This document shows positions 37,092 through 47,097 of a stretch of 52,438 bases of DNA, in pieces. The notes under the pieces are model-generated. The model searched no databases, was not told where the DNA came from, and saw only the letters and a list, made by a program, of their open reading frames with translations. The stretch's first letter is position 1. Every line of letters starts with the position of its first letter. The translations under genes were made by a program, and so were the position numbers. The stretch comes from Psychromonas aquimarina ATCC BAA-1526 (GTDB lineage Bacteria > Pseudomonadota > Gammaproteobacteria > Enterobacterales > Psychromonadaceae), in NCBI RefSeq assembly GCF_000428725.1, contig NZ_AUAM01000032.1, positions 1 through 52,438 of the forward strand, in the 5' to 3' direction.

Positions 37092-39005
37092 TTAAAACTC
37101 TCTGAAATTAATGCCCTGCGCGGCTAACAGTTTTCGCTGTCCCTGCAGGCGGCTTTGGAAATCCTGCCAGCAGCGTTTCTGCGGCTGTGACCAGCTGACT
37201 TCAGCATTAGCCAGAAGCCGCGGGAACAGCATATGGTCGATCCTGTCCTGATTAAGCACCACTTCACTCCACAGTGCACACTGCACACCTAATATGCGCT
37301 GTCTTAGCGGATCATCCTGCTCTAGTATCTGCAGAGGTTCATAGCGGTAAGCCTGCTCTAAAGGCAGCACCCCGGCCCAGTCAACACCCGGCTCCTGCGG
37401 CGCATAATCCTGAACCAGATCGAAATAGGTATACCTGTTCGGCTGCATAACCACATCAAAACCGTTCTGTATACATTCCAGTCCAGCCTGCTCATCTATC
37501 CAGGAATAAACAACTGTCTCTTTGCTGACCTTGTCACCATGCTTAACTTCCTCCCAGCCAAGCATTCTCTTACCTCGTTTCTGCAGTCTGTTTTCTACAT
37601 AACGAAGCAGAAAACCCTGCAGCTCTTTTGTATCCCTGTAACCCTGCTCTGCCATTAATAAACGGCATTTTTCACAGTTACTCCAGACGCCTTGCGGCAC
37701 TTCATCTGCACCGACATGTATATAAGGTGAAGGGAACAGATCACAAACCTCATCCAGTACTTTATCGAGGAACTGATAAGTACCCGGTAGTGCAGGAGAC
37801 AGAACGTTATCTGTATAAGCTTGAATACTTAAATAGTCCGACTTGTCTTGTGGATCCGCCAGCAGATGCGGCAGGGATTTAACAGCTGCCCGGCAGTGCC
37901 CGGGGATATCTATTTCAGGGATCACAGTAATGGCAAACTGCTCGGCATAGCTGATCACCTCACGGATCTCCTGCTGCGTGTAATAACCGCCGTATTTTTC
38001 AGTTAAATGCGAAAACTGCGGCTCTAATGCTGTGCCAGGCCCCCGCCATGCGCCGATTTCTGTTAACTCAGGAAATGCTTTTATCTCAATCCGCCAGCCC
38101 TCATCATCGGTGAGGTGCCAGTGAAAATAGTTGTATTTGTATAAGGCTAACTGCTTAATCAACCGCTTCACGGTAGCTATAGAATGAAAATGACGAGCAC
38201 AGTCCAGCATCAGACCGCGGTACTGATAGCGAGGCAGATCATCTATTTTCAGACAGGGTAATAAACACACATTGTCCTGCTGCTCTGCTCCGGCAATTAA
38301 CTGTATTAAAGTGGCGCAGGCATGCACAAATCCCTGCTGTGAGTTTGCTTTGATCAGTACACTGTTTGGATTAACAGAAAGGGAGTAGGCACAGTCCGGC
38401 ATCTGTTCATCGAGCACCATGGAGATCCTGCCACAGACACTTCTGTCTAGTGTAAAACCTGCTGACTCTGTTATTTCGGCACTCAGCCAGTCAGCGGCCG
38501 CCGCCGCCTGCTCATACTGAGAGTTAATCTGTGTATCAGCCGATAATTCAAAAACACCTAAGACACTAACCTGTGAAGCTGGCTGAGGAATAACTGCGCC
38601 GGCAGCCGCTTTCGCAGTAATTTTACCTACAGCTTTCTGTACCGGCAGTTTTAAGCTGATCGGGTTAATCCGGACTGCTGTAGTTTTCTGATAATTATCA
38701 GAAGCATCACAAATAAATGCCTCTCTGATACCGCACTCATAATTACTAAGCGGCGCGGATTTTATTTTAAACTCAACCTGATAACTGCTGTTCGGGGCAA
38801 TAACCTCAGCAGCCGGCGGCCTTAATCTGCTGAAGGTTCCAATCTGATTTATCGCGCCTTTACTCAGTGACTCAGGGAAAATATAACGCGCAAAATCCAT
38901 GGTTAACAGCCAGCCAGAAAGCACGGTATCCGATAGATTATGCAGGGTTAAAGACAGGCGCATCTCTTGTGCATCAACAACAGCAAGATCTATTTTAAAG
39001 CTCAT
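37092..39005 (-). CDS. beta-N-acetylhexosaminidase (GH20), cytosolic type
   Basis: 637 residues. An N-terminal CHB_HEX-like beta domain (about 1-120), a GH20b domain (about 140-255) and the GH20 TIM barrel with 'HWHLTDDEGWRIEIKAFPELT' and catalytic pair D434-E435 in HVGADEVPQGVW. No signal peptide, so it probably acts on imported oligosaccharides, like VC0613 of V. cholerae. It lies 36 nt after the GH9 gene and 58 nt before chbP. Confidence 0.93.
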   Translation of the reverse strand: MSFKIDLAVVDAQEMRLSLTLHNLSDTVLSGWLLTMDFARYIFPESLSKGAINQIGTFSRLRPPAAEVIAPNSSYQVEFKIKSAPLSNYECGIREAFICDASDNYQKTTAVRINPISLKLPVQKAVGKITAKAAAGAVIPQPASQVSVLGVFELSADTQINSQYEQAAAAADWLSAEITESAGFTLDRSVCGRISMVLDEQMPDCAYSLSVNPNSVLIKANSQQGFVHACATLIQLIAGAEQQDNVCLLPCLKIDDLPRYQYRGLMLDCARHFHSIATVKRLIKQLALYKYNYFHWHLTDDEGWRIEIKAFPELTEIGAWRGPGTALEPQFSHLTEKYGGYYTQQEIREVISYAEQFAITVIPEIDIPGHCRAAVKSLPHLLADPQDKSDYLSIQAYTDNVLSPALPGTYQFLDKVLDEVCDLFPSPYIHVGADEVPQGVWSNCEKCRLLMAEQGYRDTKELQGFLLRYVENRLQKRGKRMLGWEEVKHGDKVSKETVVYSWIDEQAGLECIQNGFDVVMQPNRYTYFDLVQDYAPQEPGVDWAGVLPLEQAYRYEPLQILEQDDPLRQRILGVQCALWSEVVLNQDRIDHMLFPRLLANAEVSWSQPQKRCWQDFQSRLQGQRKLLAAQGINFREF

Positions 39006-39041
39006 CGCTTATTCCTTTTGTAATTAATACTAAATACTTCA

Positions 39042-40751
39042 TCAGGCCTCCTGACGATCTGCATACTGCGCCATCACAGCCAGCAGATACCAGCCGGCAT
39101 GCGGGATCCACTGCTCCCCCCAGCGCCAGTTCTGAAGCATATCTTTACCCTGCGGCAGCGGGTTAAAAGCAATATCATTTTCATTTTCAAAACCGCCGGT
39201 AATGCCGTTACAAACTCCGCCTTTAGCATTAAAAAAACCTAACTCCGGCAGGTAATCCGGATTGTTAAAACCAGCCCCGTCCAGCATGCACATATCAAAG
39301 GGATTTAACCCCAGGATCCAGTTCAGCGATCCCTGCGCAAAGCGCTCTAATTCAGTAATAACCTCTGCATCGTTAACCCAGGGTTTAGCAAAATAAGCCA
39401 TGCAGGCTAATGAAGCTAAGCGTGCATTTTCGCCCTGCCACCAGTAACCGCTCTCATTATCATGGGCAATAAAGAAAGCGCTGCGCTTCTCACCATTAAC
39501 AGATTTAACGTACTGACGCGGATAAGAAAAAGGATTAAATACTTCACGGCTGATGGACAGCTCAAAATTCAGCGCATTAATTAATACCTGCAGATACAAC
39601 TCTCTCTGCCGGCGATCTGTTTCAATCTCCAGGTACAAACAAAGTGCAATCACCGGCAGACCGGCTTCCGCGCCGTGAAAATAGGGACGTGAGCCGTCGG
39701 CATTAGCAGACCAGTAATTGCAGTGATTGGCATCACTTTGCTGACGTCTGCTTAATTGTGCGGCCCAGTAACGCGCTTCCTGCAGGTATTTATCCTGCTT
39801 TGTAGAGCGGTAAAGTTCCACCGATGCCGTTAATGCACAATATTCATCAATAATATTTTCAACGGCATCATCACAGTAATTACAGTTAAAGGTTTTCAGG
39901 TGCCAGTAAGCTTTTTCTGCACAGTTCAAATACTGCTGTGCATCATACTCACCGCCTTCAGGGCTTAAATAAGCCCGGGCAAGCGCGGCAATAGCCATGC
40001 CCGCTCCCTGACGAAAAGCCGCCTGATAATCATCCGTTTTATCACCGCTCTGTTTTTCGTAGGCGCAGATATCGCGCTGTTTTGGATCTTTGCTCCATTT
40101 ATCAAAAACTGTCAGGTAGAAATAACCCTCTTCACTAAACATGCGCAGTAGAAAATCGGCACCGAATACGGCTTCTTCCTGCAGACGAATTTTTGAATGG
40201 GCCGCAAAATCCGGGTTGTCTTTTAATAAATCTAAACCTTTAAACATATTCCACACGATCATCGGGATCTGCTGCGGATTCATATAATTAGCATAGGAAA
40301 GGTGACTGAAATATTTACTCATATCCCCCGATGCGTCATACCAGCCGCCGTGCACATCAGCTTTTTTATCACTGCCGAAAACAGACGCCTGCTTATCGTG
40401 CTGATCAAAAATTCCCGTACAGCGCTGTGATTTAAAATAATGCAGCACATCAGAAAAACTACTGTGCATCAGAAGGCCCTCTGCAATTAAGAAGGAGTGT
40501 GATGTACATTCGCCGCAGCGCAGAAAATATGAGCCTGACTGCTTAAAATCGGAAAAGTCTATAGAGTAAAAGTATCTGCTGATCCACTGGTCAACAGAGC
40601 CACAGGATAAAATCGGCAGGTGTTTAATCACTTCTCCGTTTTCTGCGGATACTAATTGTACAGCCGGTAATTCTAAAAACGTTTCAGTCTGCAGGACGGC
40701 CTGCTTAGCGCCAAAACGTTCGTAACCTATATGATTGCTAAGCAGTTCCAC
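39042..40751 (-). CDS. GH9-family exo-beta-D-glucosaminidase-like hydrolase
   Basis: 569 residues: an N-terminal Ig-like CelD_N domain (about 1-90) and a GH9 (alpha/alpha)6 catalytic domain with 'GGWYDASGDMSKYFSHL' (D139, D143) and a C-terminal 'GGFENENDIAFNPLP' containing the probable acid Glu. Often annotated endoglucanase, but the orthologues in Vibrio/Photobacterium chitin operons (position of VC0615) are reported to be glucosaminidases acting on GlcN-containing chito-oligosaccharides. No signal peptide. The specificity call relies on context. Confidence 0.85.
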   Translation of the reverse strand: MELLSNHIGYERFGAKQAVLQTETFLELPAVQLVSAENGEVIKHLPILSCGSVDQWISRYFYSIDFSDFKQSGSYFLRCGECTSHSFLIAEGLLMHSSFSDVLHYFKSQRCTGIFDQHDKQASVFGSDKKADVHGGWYDASGDMSKYFSHLSYANYMNPQQIPMIVWNMFKGLDLLKDNPDFAAHSKIRLQEEAVFGADFLLRMFSEEGYFYLTVFDKWSKDPKQRDICAYEKQSGDKTDDYQAAFRQGAGMAIAALARAYLSPEGGEYDAQQYLNCAEKAYWHLKTFNCNYCDDAVENIIDEYCALTASVELYRSTKQDKYLQEARYWAAQLSRRQQSDANHCNYWSANADGSRPYFHGAEAGLPVIALCLYLEIETDRRQRELYLQVLINALNFELSISREVFNPFSYPRQYVKSVNGEKRSAFFIAHDNESGYWWQGENARLASLACMAYFAKPWVNDAEVITELERFAQGSLNWILGLNPFDMCMLDGAGFNNPDYLPELGFFNAKGGVCNGITGGFENENDIAFNPLPQGKDMLQNWRWGEQWIPHAGWYLLAVMAQYADRQEA

Positions 40752-40828
40752 TTAACCTCCAGATATTCGTAAAGATAACAAGCTGGTCTATTCCAAGCGC
40801 TTAATTATCTGATCTACTATAAATAAGA

Positions 40829-40903
40829 TTCCCCGAGCCGGACGGCCCGGGGAAGACCACTTTAGAACGAAGCCCCGCGATTCAAAGGAGAGTTAAATCG
40901 CGG
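40829..40903 (-). repeat. two strong hairpins between transporter and hydrolase genes
   Basis: Hairpin 1 (40829-40854): TTCCCCGAGCC / GGCCCGGGGAA with one mismatch. Hairpin 2 (40875-40903): CCGCGATT / AATCGCGG. Neither has a T tract. They fill the 161-bp gap in the operon and may mark an mRNA processing point that sets different stabilities for transporter and enzyme segments. Confidence 0.6.
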
Positions 40904-40912
40904 CATTTACCA

Positions 40913-41905
40913 TTACTCATGCAAATGACAACGAACAAAGTGGTTTTCAGCAAGTTGTTTTGCCGCCGGCATCTCGTCTTTACAACGAGGTACAGCATGC
41001 AGACAACGGCCGGCAAAAGGACAGCCGACTGAGTCAGGCGTCCACAAAGGAATCTCACCCTTGTTACCTGCCAGTCTGGTATGAATCGATTTGCCCGGAT
41101 CGGGTACAGCAGAAACTAACAGCTGTGTATAGGGATGCTGCGGATCATGAATAATCTGATCGGTATCTCCCCATTCAACCATATGGCCGACATACATTAC
41201 CGCGAGATCTTCAGCAATATAACGTGCGGTGGCAATATCATGGGTGATGTACAGCAGTGACATTTCACGGTCAAACTTCATCTCCTGCATCAGGTTAAGT
41301 ACCCCGGCACGGATAGAAACATCAAGCATGGAGGTTGGCTCATCGGCGAGCACTACTTCAGCCCCCACCGCAATATTACGCGCTAAGTTAACCCGCTGAC
41401 GCTGACCGCCGGAAAGCTGATGCGGAAACTTAGCAGCCGTTTCTTTAGCCGGAATAAGACCAACCTGCTCAAGAAGCTCATAAACACGCTCTTCCAGCTC
41501 TTTTTTATTACCCTTGCTGACCTTATTGTGAATCTTCAAAGGACGGGCAATATGATGAAAGATATTATGGGTTGGATTTAAAGAACCAAAGGGGTCCTGC
41601 CAGACCATCTGCACACCTTCCCGGTAGGTCATCAGCTCCTTACGATGTGTAATGGTCTGAATATCACGCCCTTTATATAAAATCCTGCCCGCTGTCGGGG
41701 CGTACATTTTAGCAATCATTTTTGCAATGGTAGATTTGCCGGATCCGGATTCACCTACAACGGCCATGCCGCGGCTTTTGTACATTTTAAAAGACACATC
41801 ATTAGATGCGCGCATCAGCGGCTGTTTTAATGCATTACTGCTGACTTTGAAGTCTTTGACAATATTCTGCCCTTCAACCAAAAGTTCACCGTACTTATTA
41901 CTCAT
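40913..41905 (-). CDS. chito-oligosaccharide ABC transporter ATPase (OppF/DppF-like)
   Basis: 330 residues. Walker A GESGSGKST (51-59), signature LSGGQRQR, Walker B VVLADEPTSMLD, and a C-terminal oligopeptide-transporter domain with the four-cysteine pattern 'CPFAGRCLHAVPRC...C' seen in Opp/Dpp ATPases. Pairs with the neighbouring ATPase in a heterodimer powering (GlcNAc)n uptake, as VC0616-VC0620 do in V. cholerae. Confidence 0.92.
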   Translation of the reverse strand: MSNKYGELLVEGQNIVKDFKVSSNALKQPLMRASNDVSFKMYKSRGMAVVGESGSGKSTIAKMIAKMYAPTAGRILYKGRDIQTITHRKELMTYREGVQMVWQDPFGSLNPTHNIFHHIARPLKIHNKVSKGNKKELEERVYELLEQVGLIPAKETAAKFPHQLSGGQRQRVNLARNIAVGAEVVLADEPTSMLDVSIRAGVLNLMQEMKFDREMSLLYITHDIATARYIAEDLAVMYVGHMVEWGDTDQIIHDPQHPYTQLLVSAVPDPGKSIHTRLAGNKGEIPLWTPDSVGCPFAGRCLHAVPRCKDEMPAAKQLAENHFVRCHLHE

Positions 41906-41938
41906 AACTATTTCCTTAAATAATCTAATCTGCAGGTC

Positions 41939-42955
41939 CTAAACCGCGGCAGCCTCAGTTTCAACAACCGCAATCGACTGGCCGCCGACAGCAAGATGAC
42001 AATTAGACAGATGTCCGTCCTGGACATCACGCAGCTGTGTTGCTTTCCTGCGGCAGATATCTGTAACACGTTCACAGCGTGCCTGAAAACGGCAGCCCTG
42101 CGGCAGCTCCAGCAGATTAAGCGGATTTCCCGGAATACCTTTTAACTCGGCTTTCGGCCCGGTTAACGACGGGAAAGAACTTCCTAAGCCGTGCGTATAG
42201 GGATGGTAAGGTCTTTCTAAGATATCTTTAGCGGCGGCAACTTCAATTAACTCACCTGAATACATGATGCCGATGCGGTCGGAAAACTCGACCATTAACG
42301 ACAGATCATGAGTGATGAATAAAATTGAAAAACCAAACTCTTCTTTTAAGGCATAGATTTTCTGCAATATTTCACGCTGCACCACCACATCAAGTGCGGT
42401 AGTCGGCTCATCCATAATGATTAATTTCGGATTAAGCGCTAATGCAATAGCAATCACTAAACGCTGACGCATACCGCCGGAAAACTGATGCGGATAGTCT
42501 GATAAACGGTTAGGGTGAATATCAACAATCTGCAGCAGCTGTTCAGCTCGTTTTACTGCTTCATATTTGTTTTTATCCGTGTGACGCATAATCACATCGG
42601 TGAACTGATCAACAATCGGGATAACGGGATTCAAAGCGTTCATCGCACTTTGAAATACCATGGACATTTCACTCCAGCGGAAGATGCCCATCTCGCCGTC
42701 ACTGTACTTCATGATGTCTTTTGCACCGTTACCGTCATCAAAGAGAACTTCCCCGCCGCTGATATAAGCCGGTGGCTTATGCAGGCGCATTAATGAGAAA
42801 GCAACCGTTGACTTACCGCAGCCGGACTCACCGGCCAGGCCGAATACTTCACCTTTGCCGATATCAAAACTAACATTATTTACCGCACGTACATCGCCGT
42901 CAGCAGTGATGTAGTCAACACATAGATTACGGATAGATATTTGAGGTATAGTCAT
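41939..42955 (-). CDS. chito-oligosaccharide ABC transporter ATPase (OppD/DppD-like)
   Basis: 338 residues. Walker A GESGCGKST (42-50), signature FSGGMRQR, Walker B LIIMDEPTTALD, and a C-terminal cysteine cluster 'CRFQARCERVTDIC...C'. The start overlaps the permease stop as TAATG. It sits with the other ATPase and two permeases in the operon, so the substrate call (chitin oligosaccharides rather than peptides) comes from context. Confidence 0.92.
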   Translation of the reverse strand: MTIPQISIRNLCVDYITADGDVRAVNNVSFDIGKGEVFGLAGESGCGKSTVAFSLMRLHKPPAYISGGEVLFDDGNGAKDIMKYSDGEMGIFRWSEMSMVFQSAMNALNPVIPIVDQFTDVIMRHTDKNKYEAVKRAEQLLQIVDIHPNRLSDYPHQFSGGMRQRLVIAIALALNPKLIIMDEPTTALDVVVQREILQKIYALKEEFGFSILFITHDLSLMVEFSDRIGIMYSGELIEVAAAKDILERPYHPYTHGLGSSFPSLTGPKAELKGIPGNPLNLLELPQGCRFQARCERVTDICRRKATQLRDVQDGHLSNCHLAVGGQSIAVVETEAAAV

Positions 42956-43995
42956 TATTTTTCTCCGCCCGCTAAGTCTTCTGCACCGACAAAGCTTGGA
43001 ACAGCGACATGCGGGGCACGTGATTCTTTATCTTTTTTAGCCATTTTTTCCCAGCGCTTCATACCTTTATTGGCACGTAACTGCGGGTTGGCAATTTCAT
43101 CAACAGCAAAGTTAAGCATGGAAAGACCGATGGCCAGCGTTGACAGTGCTAAACACGGTGCTAACAGCTCCCACCATGCGCCGATCAGAATCGCCGATGA
43201 TGTCTGCACGTTGTAGAGCATGATTCCCCAGCTGATAGTGCCCGGATCACCAAGACCTAAGAATGAGATAGTTGCTTCAGTCACGATTGCGTAACTCACC
43301 GAACCGATAAAGCTTGCTCCGACAATTGAGATCAGATTAGGCAGAATCTCAATAAAGATAATGCGTATACGCGACTCACCTAATACTTCGGCGGCTTTGA
43401 CAAACTCTTTTTCCCTTAATGACATGGTCTGTGCGCGTATTACCCGCGCCCCCCATGCCCAGGAGGTCATACCTATTATCAGTGCAATGGTTAACGGCCC
43501 CGCCTCCCCGATAAAGGCGGCTAATACAAACAGCAGCGGATACTGTGGAATCACCAGCATAATATTCATCGCGGCACTTAAGATATCGTCAACACGACCG
43601 CCGAAATAACCTGCGGAGATACCAACCACAGTGGCTAAGAAACACACAACGATACCCGCGCCGAAACCAACCGCCAGTGAGACACGTGCACCGTAGGCAA
43701 CCTGCGCCCAGACATCACGCCCCATACGGGTTGTACCTAAAACATGCTCTGCTTTTTTAGACATCAGCATTTTACGCTTATCATCGGCTAAGTTCTGCGC
43801 CACCCAGCCGTCCGGTGAAGCCTGCGCCATTTTCACAACAGCCGCCGGGTATTCATGCGGTTTACCGGTACGTTTATTGGGTACATGTCCGGTAATTAAC
43901 GGTGCAAATACCGCCATAAAGATAAATATAAACAGGATGCTGCAGCCGAATAATGCTTTCGGATTATTTGACAGTAATTTAATCAAACCTTTCAT
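42955..43995 (-). CDS. chito-oligosaccharide ABC permease (OppC/DppC-like)
   Basis: 346 residues. An N-terminal transmembrane helix ('LFGCSILFIFIFMAVFAPLI'), a periplasmic loop, and a BPD_transp_1 domain with the EAA motif 'EVLGESRIRIIFIEILPNLI' contacting the ATPases. The polar C-terminal extension of about 45 residues is longer than in DppC. Partner of the permease 5 nt upstream. Confidence 0.92.
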   Translation of the reverse strand: MKGLIKLLSNNPKALFGCSILFIFIFMAVFAPLITGHVPNKRTGKPHEYPAAVVKMAQASPDGWVAQNLADDKRKMLMSKKAEHVLGTTRMGRDVWAQVAYGARVSLAVGFGAGIVVCFLATVVGISAGYFGGRVDDILSAAMNIMLVIPQYPLLFVLAAFIGEAGPLTIALIIGMTSWAWGARVIRAQTMSLREKEFVKAAEVLGESRIRIIFIEILPNLISIVGASFIGSVSYAIVTEATISFLGLGDPGTISWGIMLYNVQTSSAILIGAWWELLAPCLALSTLAIGLSMLNFAVDEIANPQLRANKGMKRWEKMAKKDKESRAPHVAVPSFVGAEDLAGGEK

Positions 43996-44000
43996 AATTC

Positions 44001-44984
44001 TTAAGCTCCCTTACGAAGGCGAGGATCCAGCACAACATAAAGCATGTCGGCTAATAAATTGAAGAACAGCATAAACAGTGTCATTACCAGTAACTGTCCC
44101 TGCAGCACCTGGTAGTCACGCGCATTGATTGCATTTAATAAAACCGTACCAAGTCCCGGGTAGTTAAAGATAATTTCCACAATCATCTGACCGCCGATAG
44201 CCATACCCAGCGCCATAGACAGCGCCGTTACACTCGGCAGCATGGCGTTACGCGCGGCATAATTAAATACCACTCGATTTTCACTAAGGCCCTTGCCTTT
44301 AGCCATGGTGATGTAATCTTCAGCTAACAAGTTGATCATGTTATTACGCATGTTGATCAGGAAACCGCCGACCTGCACAATCGAAGCTGCAATTAACGGT
44401 AATACTGCGTGGTAAGCGACATCCTTTATAAATGTCCAGCTTGTCCAGTCAGGAGTGAGTCCCGGCGTGTAGGCATTACCGGTAGGGAACCAACCTAAAC
44501 CGATAGCAAAAGTAAACATCAGAAGCATCGCAATAACCACTTGCGGTACAGACTGAACAGCCAGCATGCCGGGAGAAAAAATAGTATCGAACTTACTGCC
44601 GCGGCGCCAGGCGGCAAAAATTCCGAGTACAGAGCCTAAAGTAAATGATAATAATACTGCGCTGCCGGCCAGGAACAGTGACCAGCCGAATGCGTTGCCC
44701 AGCACAGAGTTTACCGATAACGGGTAGAACTGTACTGAAGTACCTAATTCCCATGTAAGAACACTTTTGATGTAGATAAAAAACTGTTCGTAAAGAGGGC
44801 CGTCAACAAAACCTAATAACTCTTTCATGGCTGCGATACGCTCAGGTGTTACTTGACTAGTTGCATTTGCAAACATCATGGTCACCGGGTCACCCGGCAT
44901 TGCCCGTGGAATAATAAAGTTCAAGGTTGCCGCAAAGAGCAGCGCAATAAAGTAAAACGATAAACGTCTTAAGAAAAATCCCAT
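44001..44984 (-). CDS. chito-oligosaccharide ABC permease (OppB/DppB-like)
   Basis: 327 residues with six hydrophobic helices. The N-terminal 'FIIPRAMPGDPVTMMFA' is the typical OppB signature, the EAA-type loop is 'AKGLSENRVVFNYAARNAMLPSVT', and the end 'LVMTLFMLFFNLLADMLYVVLDPRLRKGA' is conserved in the family. First permease after the binding-protein gene, separated from it by a 188-bp gap with a terminator-like hairpin. Confidence 0.93.
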   Translation of the reverse strand: MGFFLRRLSFYFIALLFAATLNFIIPRAMPGDPVTMMFANATSQVTPERIAAMKELLGFVDGPLYEQFFIYIKSVLTWELGTSVQFYPLSVNSVLGNAFGWSLFLAGSAVLLSFTLGSVLGIFAAWRRGSKFDTIFSPGMLAVQSVPQVVIAMLLMFTFAIGLGWFPTGNAYTPGLTPDWTSWTFIKDVAYHAVLPLIAASIVQVGGFLINMRNNMINLLAEDYITMAKGKGLSENRVVFNYAARNAMLPSVTALSMALGMAIGGQMIVEIIFNYPGLGTVLLNAINARDYQVLQGQLLVMTLFMLFFNLLADMLYVVLDPRLRKGA

Positions 44985-45012
44985 AACTTACACCTTAAGA
45001 ATCCATTACTTG

Positions 45013-45101
45013 TCCGCGTAAGCGGAATGGAAAAATCATCATGGTAAAACAGTCACCACAATAAAAAATTGCGAGGAAAAAAGGCGCACATTTCATGCGC
45101 C
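45013..45101 (-). repeat. two small hairpins upstream of the permease genes
   Basis: TCCGC-GTAA-GCGGA (45013-45026) and GGCGCA/TGCGCC (45083-45101), both in the gap between the binding protein and permease genes. They may protect the binding-protein mRNA 3' end or pace downstream transcription. Confidence 0.4.
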
Positions 45102-45140
45102 AAAACTTACTTCTTATATTTAACAAATAACGGTTTAATT

Positions 45141-45164
45141 AAAAAAGGCACACAAGGTGCCTTT
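45141..45164 (-). terminator. intraoperon attenuator after the binding-protein gene
   Basis: On the minus strand AAAGGCAC / GTGCCTTT with a 5-nt loop is followed by six T residues, 9 nt after the binding-protein stop. Partial termination would give excess binding protein over permease, common in ABC operons. Confidence 0.75.
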
Positions 45165-45172
45165 CATTCACG

Positions 45173-46855
45173 CTATTTAATCGGTTTTAAGTCTAATACC
45201 TGTAGAACACGCTCAGGGATACCAGCATAGATACCTGGACGGCCTTTAGCGTTGTCTGCATTCCACCAGCCGCTGAAACGACTTGTGTTGTACTGGAAGC
45301 TGTTTAAACCGGACATGACCGGAATGGTAACCTGCTCTGCCGCAATGATTGCCTGGATCTGGTTAGCCATCTTGATCTGCTCAGCTTTGTCTGCAGTTTT
45401 GTAGAAGCTTGCTAATAAAGCGTCAACTTTAGCGTTTTTCCAGTGGTGCATAGCAAAACGCGGATCAGTTGATTTCTGGTACTTAGACGCATACGCGCTG
45501 TCCCAGTATTTGTGCGGGTCACTGCCGTGGAAGTAGTTAGTGTAAGCTACATCATAAGTCGCATCCTGCATCGCTTTGTTGTATACCGCAAAATCAGGAG
45601 TACGTGCTTTAGCTTTAATACCTACTTCTTCTAAGTTTTCAACAGCAAGCTGTACAGTATTGTTGAAGTCAGTCCAGCCGTTTGGAGACTGAATAATCAG
45701 CTCAAATGACTTACCAGACGGAGTTTCTACATAACCGTCATCATTTAAATCTTTAAAGCCGGCTTTCGTTAATAGCGCTTTTGCACCGTCAACATTGTAG
45801 GTATTAAATTTTTTGTATTTATTATGAACAGCTTCATCAGACCATGCTTCAAACGCATAACCTAAACCAGAAGCAAAATCATTAACCACACCGTTACCAT
45901 AGAATGCGATATCGATAATAGTTTCACGGTCTATCGCCATTGAAAATGCACGACGGAAATCAACATTAGTCAGTGCTTCATTTTTAGCTGCATCAGGGTT
46001 TTTGAAGTTAACAACAAATGCCTGAGTGCCCGCCGGCGTTAACCAGTATTTATGATTCGGATTTTTAGATGCGTATGTTTTGTCGATATCAGGAATAAAT
46101 GAAGCAGACCAGTCCAGCTCAGAATTGATAACCTTGCCTAATAACTGATCGTTATTGGCGATCTGCGGCATACGGATACAGTCAACATCTAGATTATCTG
46201 CATCCCAGTATGTCGCTGCAGTACACTGAGTGTATAAAGTCGGAGTAAACACTTCCACTTCAGTAAACGGACCTGTACCGACAGGATTTTCATTGGTAAA
46301 TGTATCCGGCTTATCAACTTTGCTCCATACGTGCTGCGCAACAACCGGGACACGAACTATTTCGTAAGGTGCATTGGAATTTGCTTCAGCTAGTGTGAAT
46401 TCAACTTTATATTCATTTATTTTCTTAACCGAGGTGACAATTTTATTAACGCCGGTCTGATCTAGAGAAGTTGTTTTGTTCACCAGGTTAAATGTGAATA
46501 CAACATCGTCAGCTGTGAATTTTTCACCGTCAGACCACTTAACACCTTTGCGGATATCAAAGGTTACTGATTTAAGGTCTTCAGCCATTTCAAAACCAGT
46601 GGCTAAACGGAACTCAGGTTTGTTAGCGTGCATCTCGTTAAAGATAACCAGCGGCTCGTATACAAAACCGAGTGTTGTACGTAAAGCAGTACCCAGGAAC
46701 GGGTTAAAGTTACGAATACTTGTAGGGTATAGGTGAGAAACAATTGTTAATTCGCTTTTATCTGAAGCTTGAGCAATTTGCGGAGTAATCAAGCCCGCAG
46801 CGGCTGCTGAAAGAACAAGTGCAGTAATTTTCGTTTTTTTAAAATTGGCAAACAT
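45173..46855 (-). CDS. cbp: periplasmic chitin-oligosaccharide-binding protein (SBP family 5)
   Basis: 560 residues with a signal peptide (cleavage after ...PQIAQA, about residue 30) and an SBP_bac_5 fold: 'TFDIRKGVKWSDGEKFTADDVVFTFNL', 'VGTGPF', 'VDFRRAFSMAIDRETI'. As the first gene of the operon and next to divergent chiS it corresponds to V. cholerae CBP (VC0620), which binds (GlcNAc)n and also holds ChiS inactive until ligand arrives. Substrate assignment is by context; the family includes many peptide binders. Confidence 0.92.
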   Translation of the reverse strand: MFANFKKTKITALVLSAAAAGLITPQIAQASDKSELTIVSHLYPTSIRNFNPFLGTALRTTLGFVYEPLVIFNEMHANKPEFRLATGFEMAEDLKSVTFDIRKGVKWSDGEKFTADDVVFTFNLVNKTTSLDQTGVNKIVTSVKKINEYKVEFTLAEANSNAPYEIVRVPVVAQHVWSKVDKPDTFTNENPVGTGPFTEVEVFTPTLYTQCTAATYWDADNLDVDCIRMPQIANNDQLLGKVINSELDWSASFIPDIDKTYASKNPNHKYWLTPAGTQAFVVNFKNPDAAKNEALTNVDFRRAFSMAIDRETIIDIAFYGNGVVNDFASGLGYAFEAWSDEAVHNKYKKFNTYNVDGAKALLTKAGFKDLNDDGYVETPSGKSFELIIQSPNGWTDFNNTVQLAVENLEEVGIKAKARTPDFAVYNKAMQDATYDVAYTNYFHGSDPHKYWDSAYASKYQKSTDPRFAMHHWKNAKVDALLASFYKTADKAEQIKMANQIQAIIAAEQVTIPVMSGLNSFQYNTSRFSGWWNADNAKGRPGIYAGIPERVLQVLDLKPIK

Positions 46856-47097
46856 TTGTATTCCTTACTCTATATTTTTCAATAATATTTATACGTATAA
46901 ACATTTTTCAATAAGTTTCCTGTCTCATACCTGAGTGATTAACTGCTCATTCTTAAGTCTCGTATTCACTCTTACCTGAGCGCCAGCCTATTGAAAAAAT
47001 CCATTCAAACCATGGCCACTTAAACTGTAAAATATTCTCATGCCCGGCTTTCGCAACTAAGAAAACTACAGCGGCTCAAAAGAGTCAATTATCCCCT

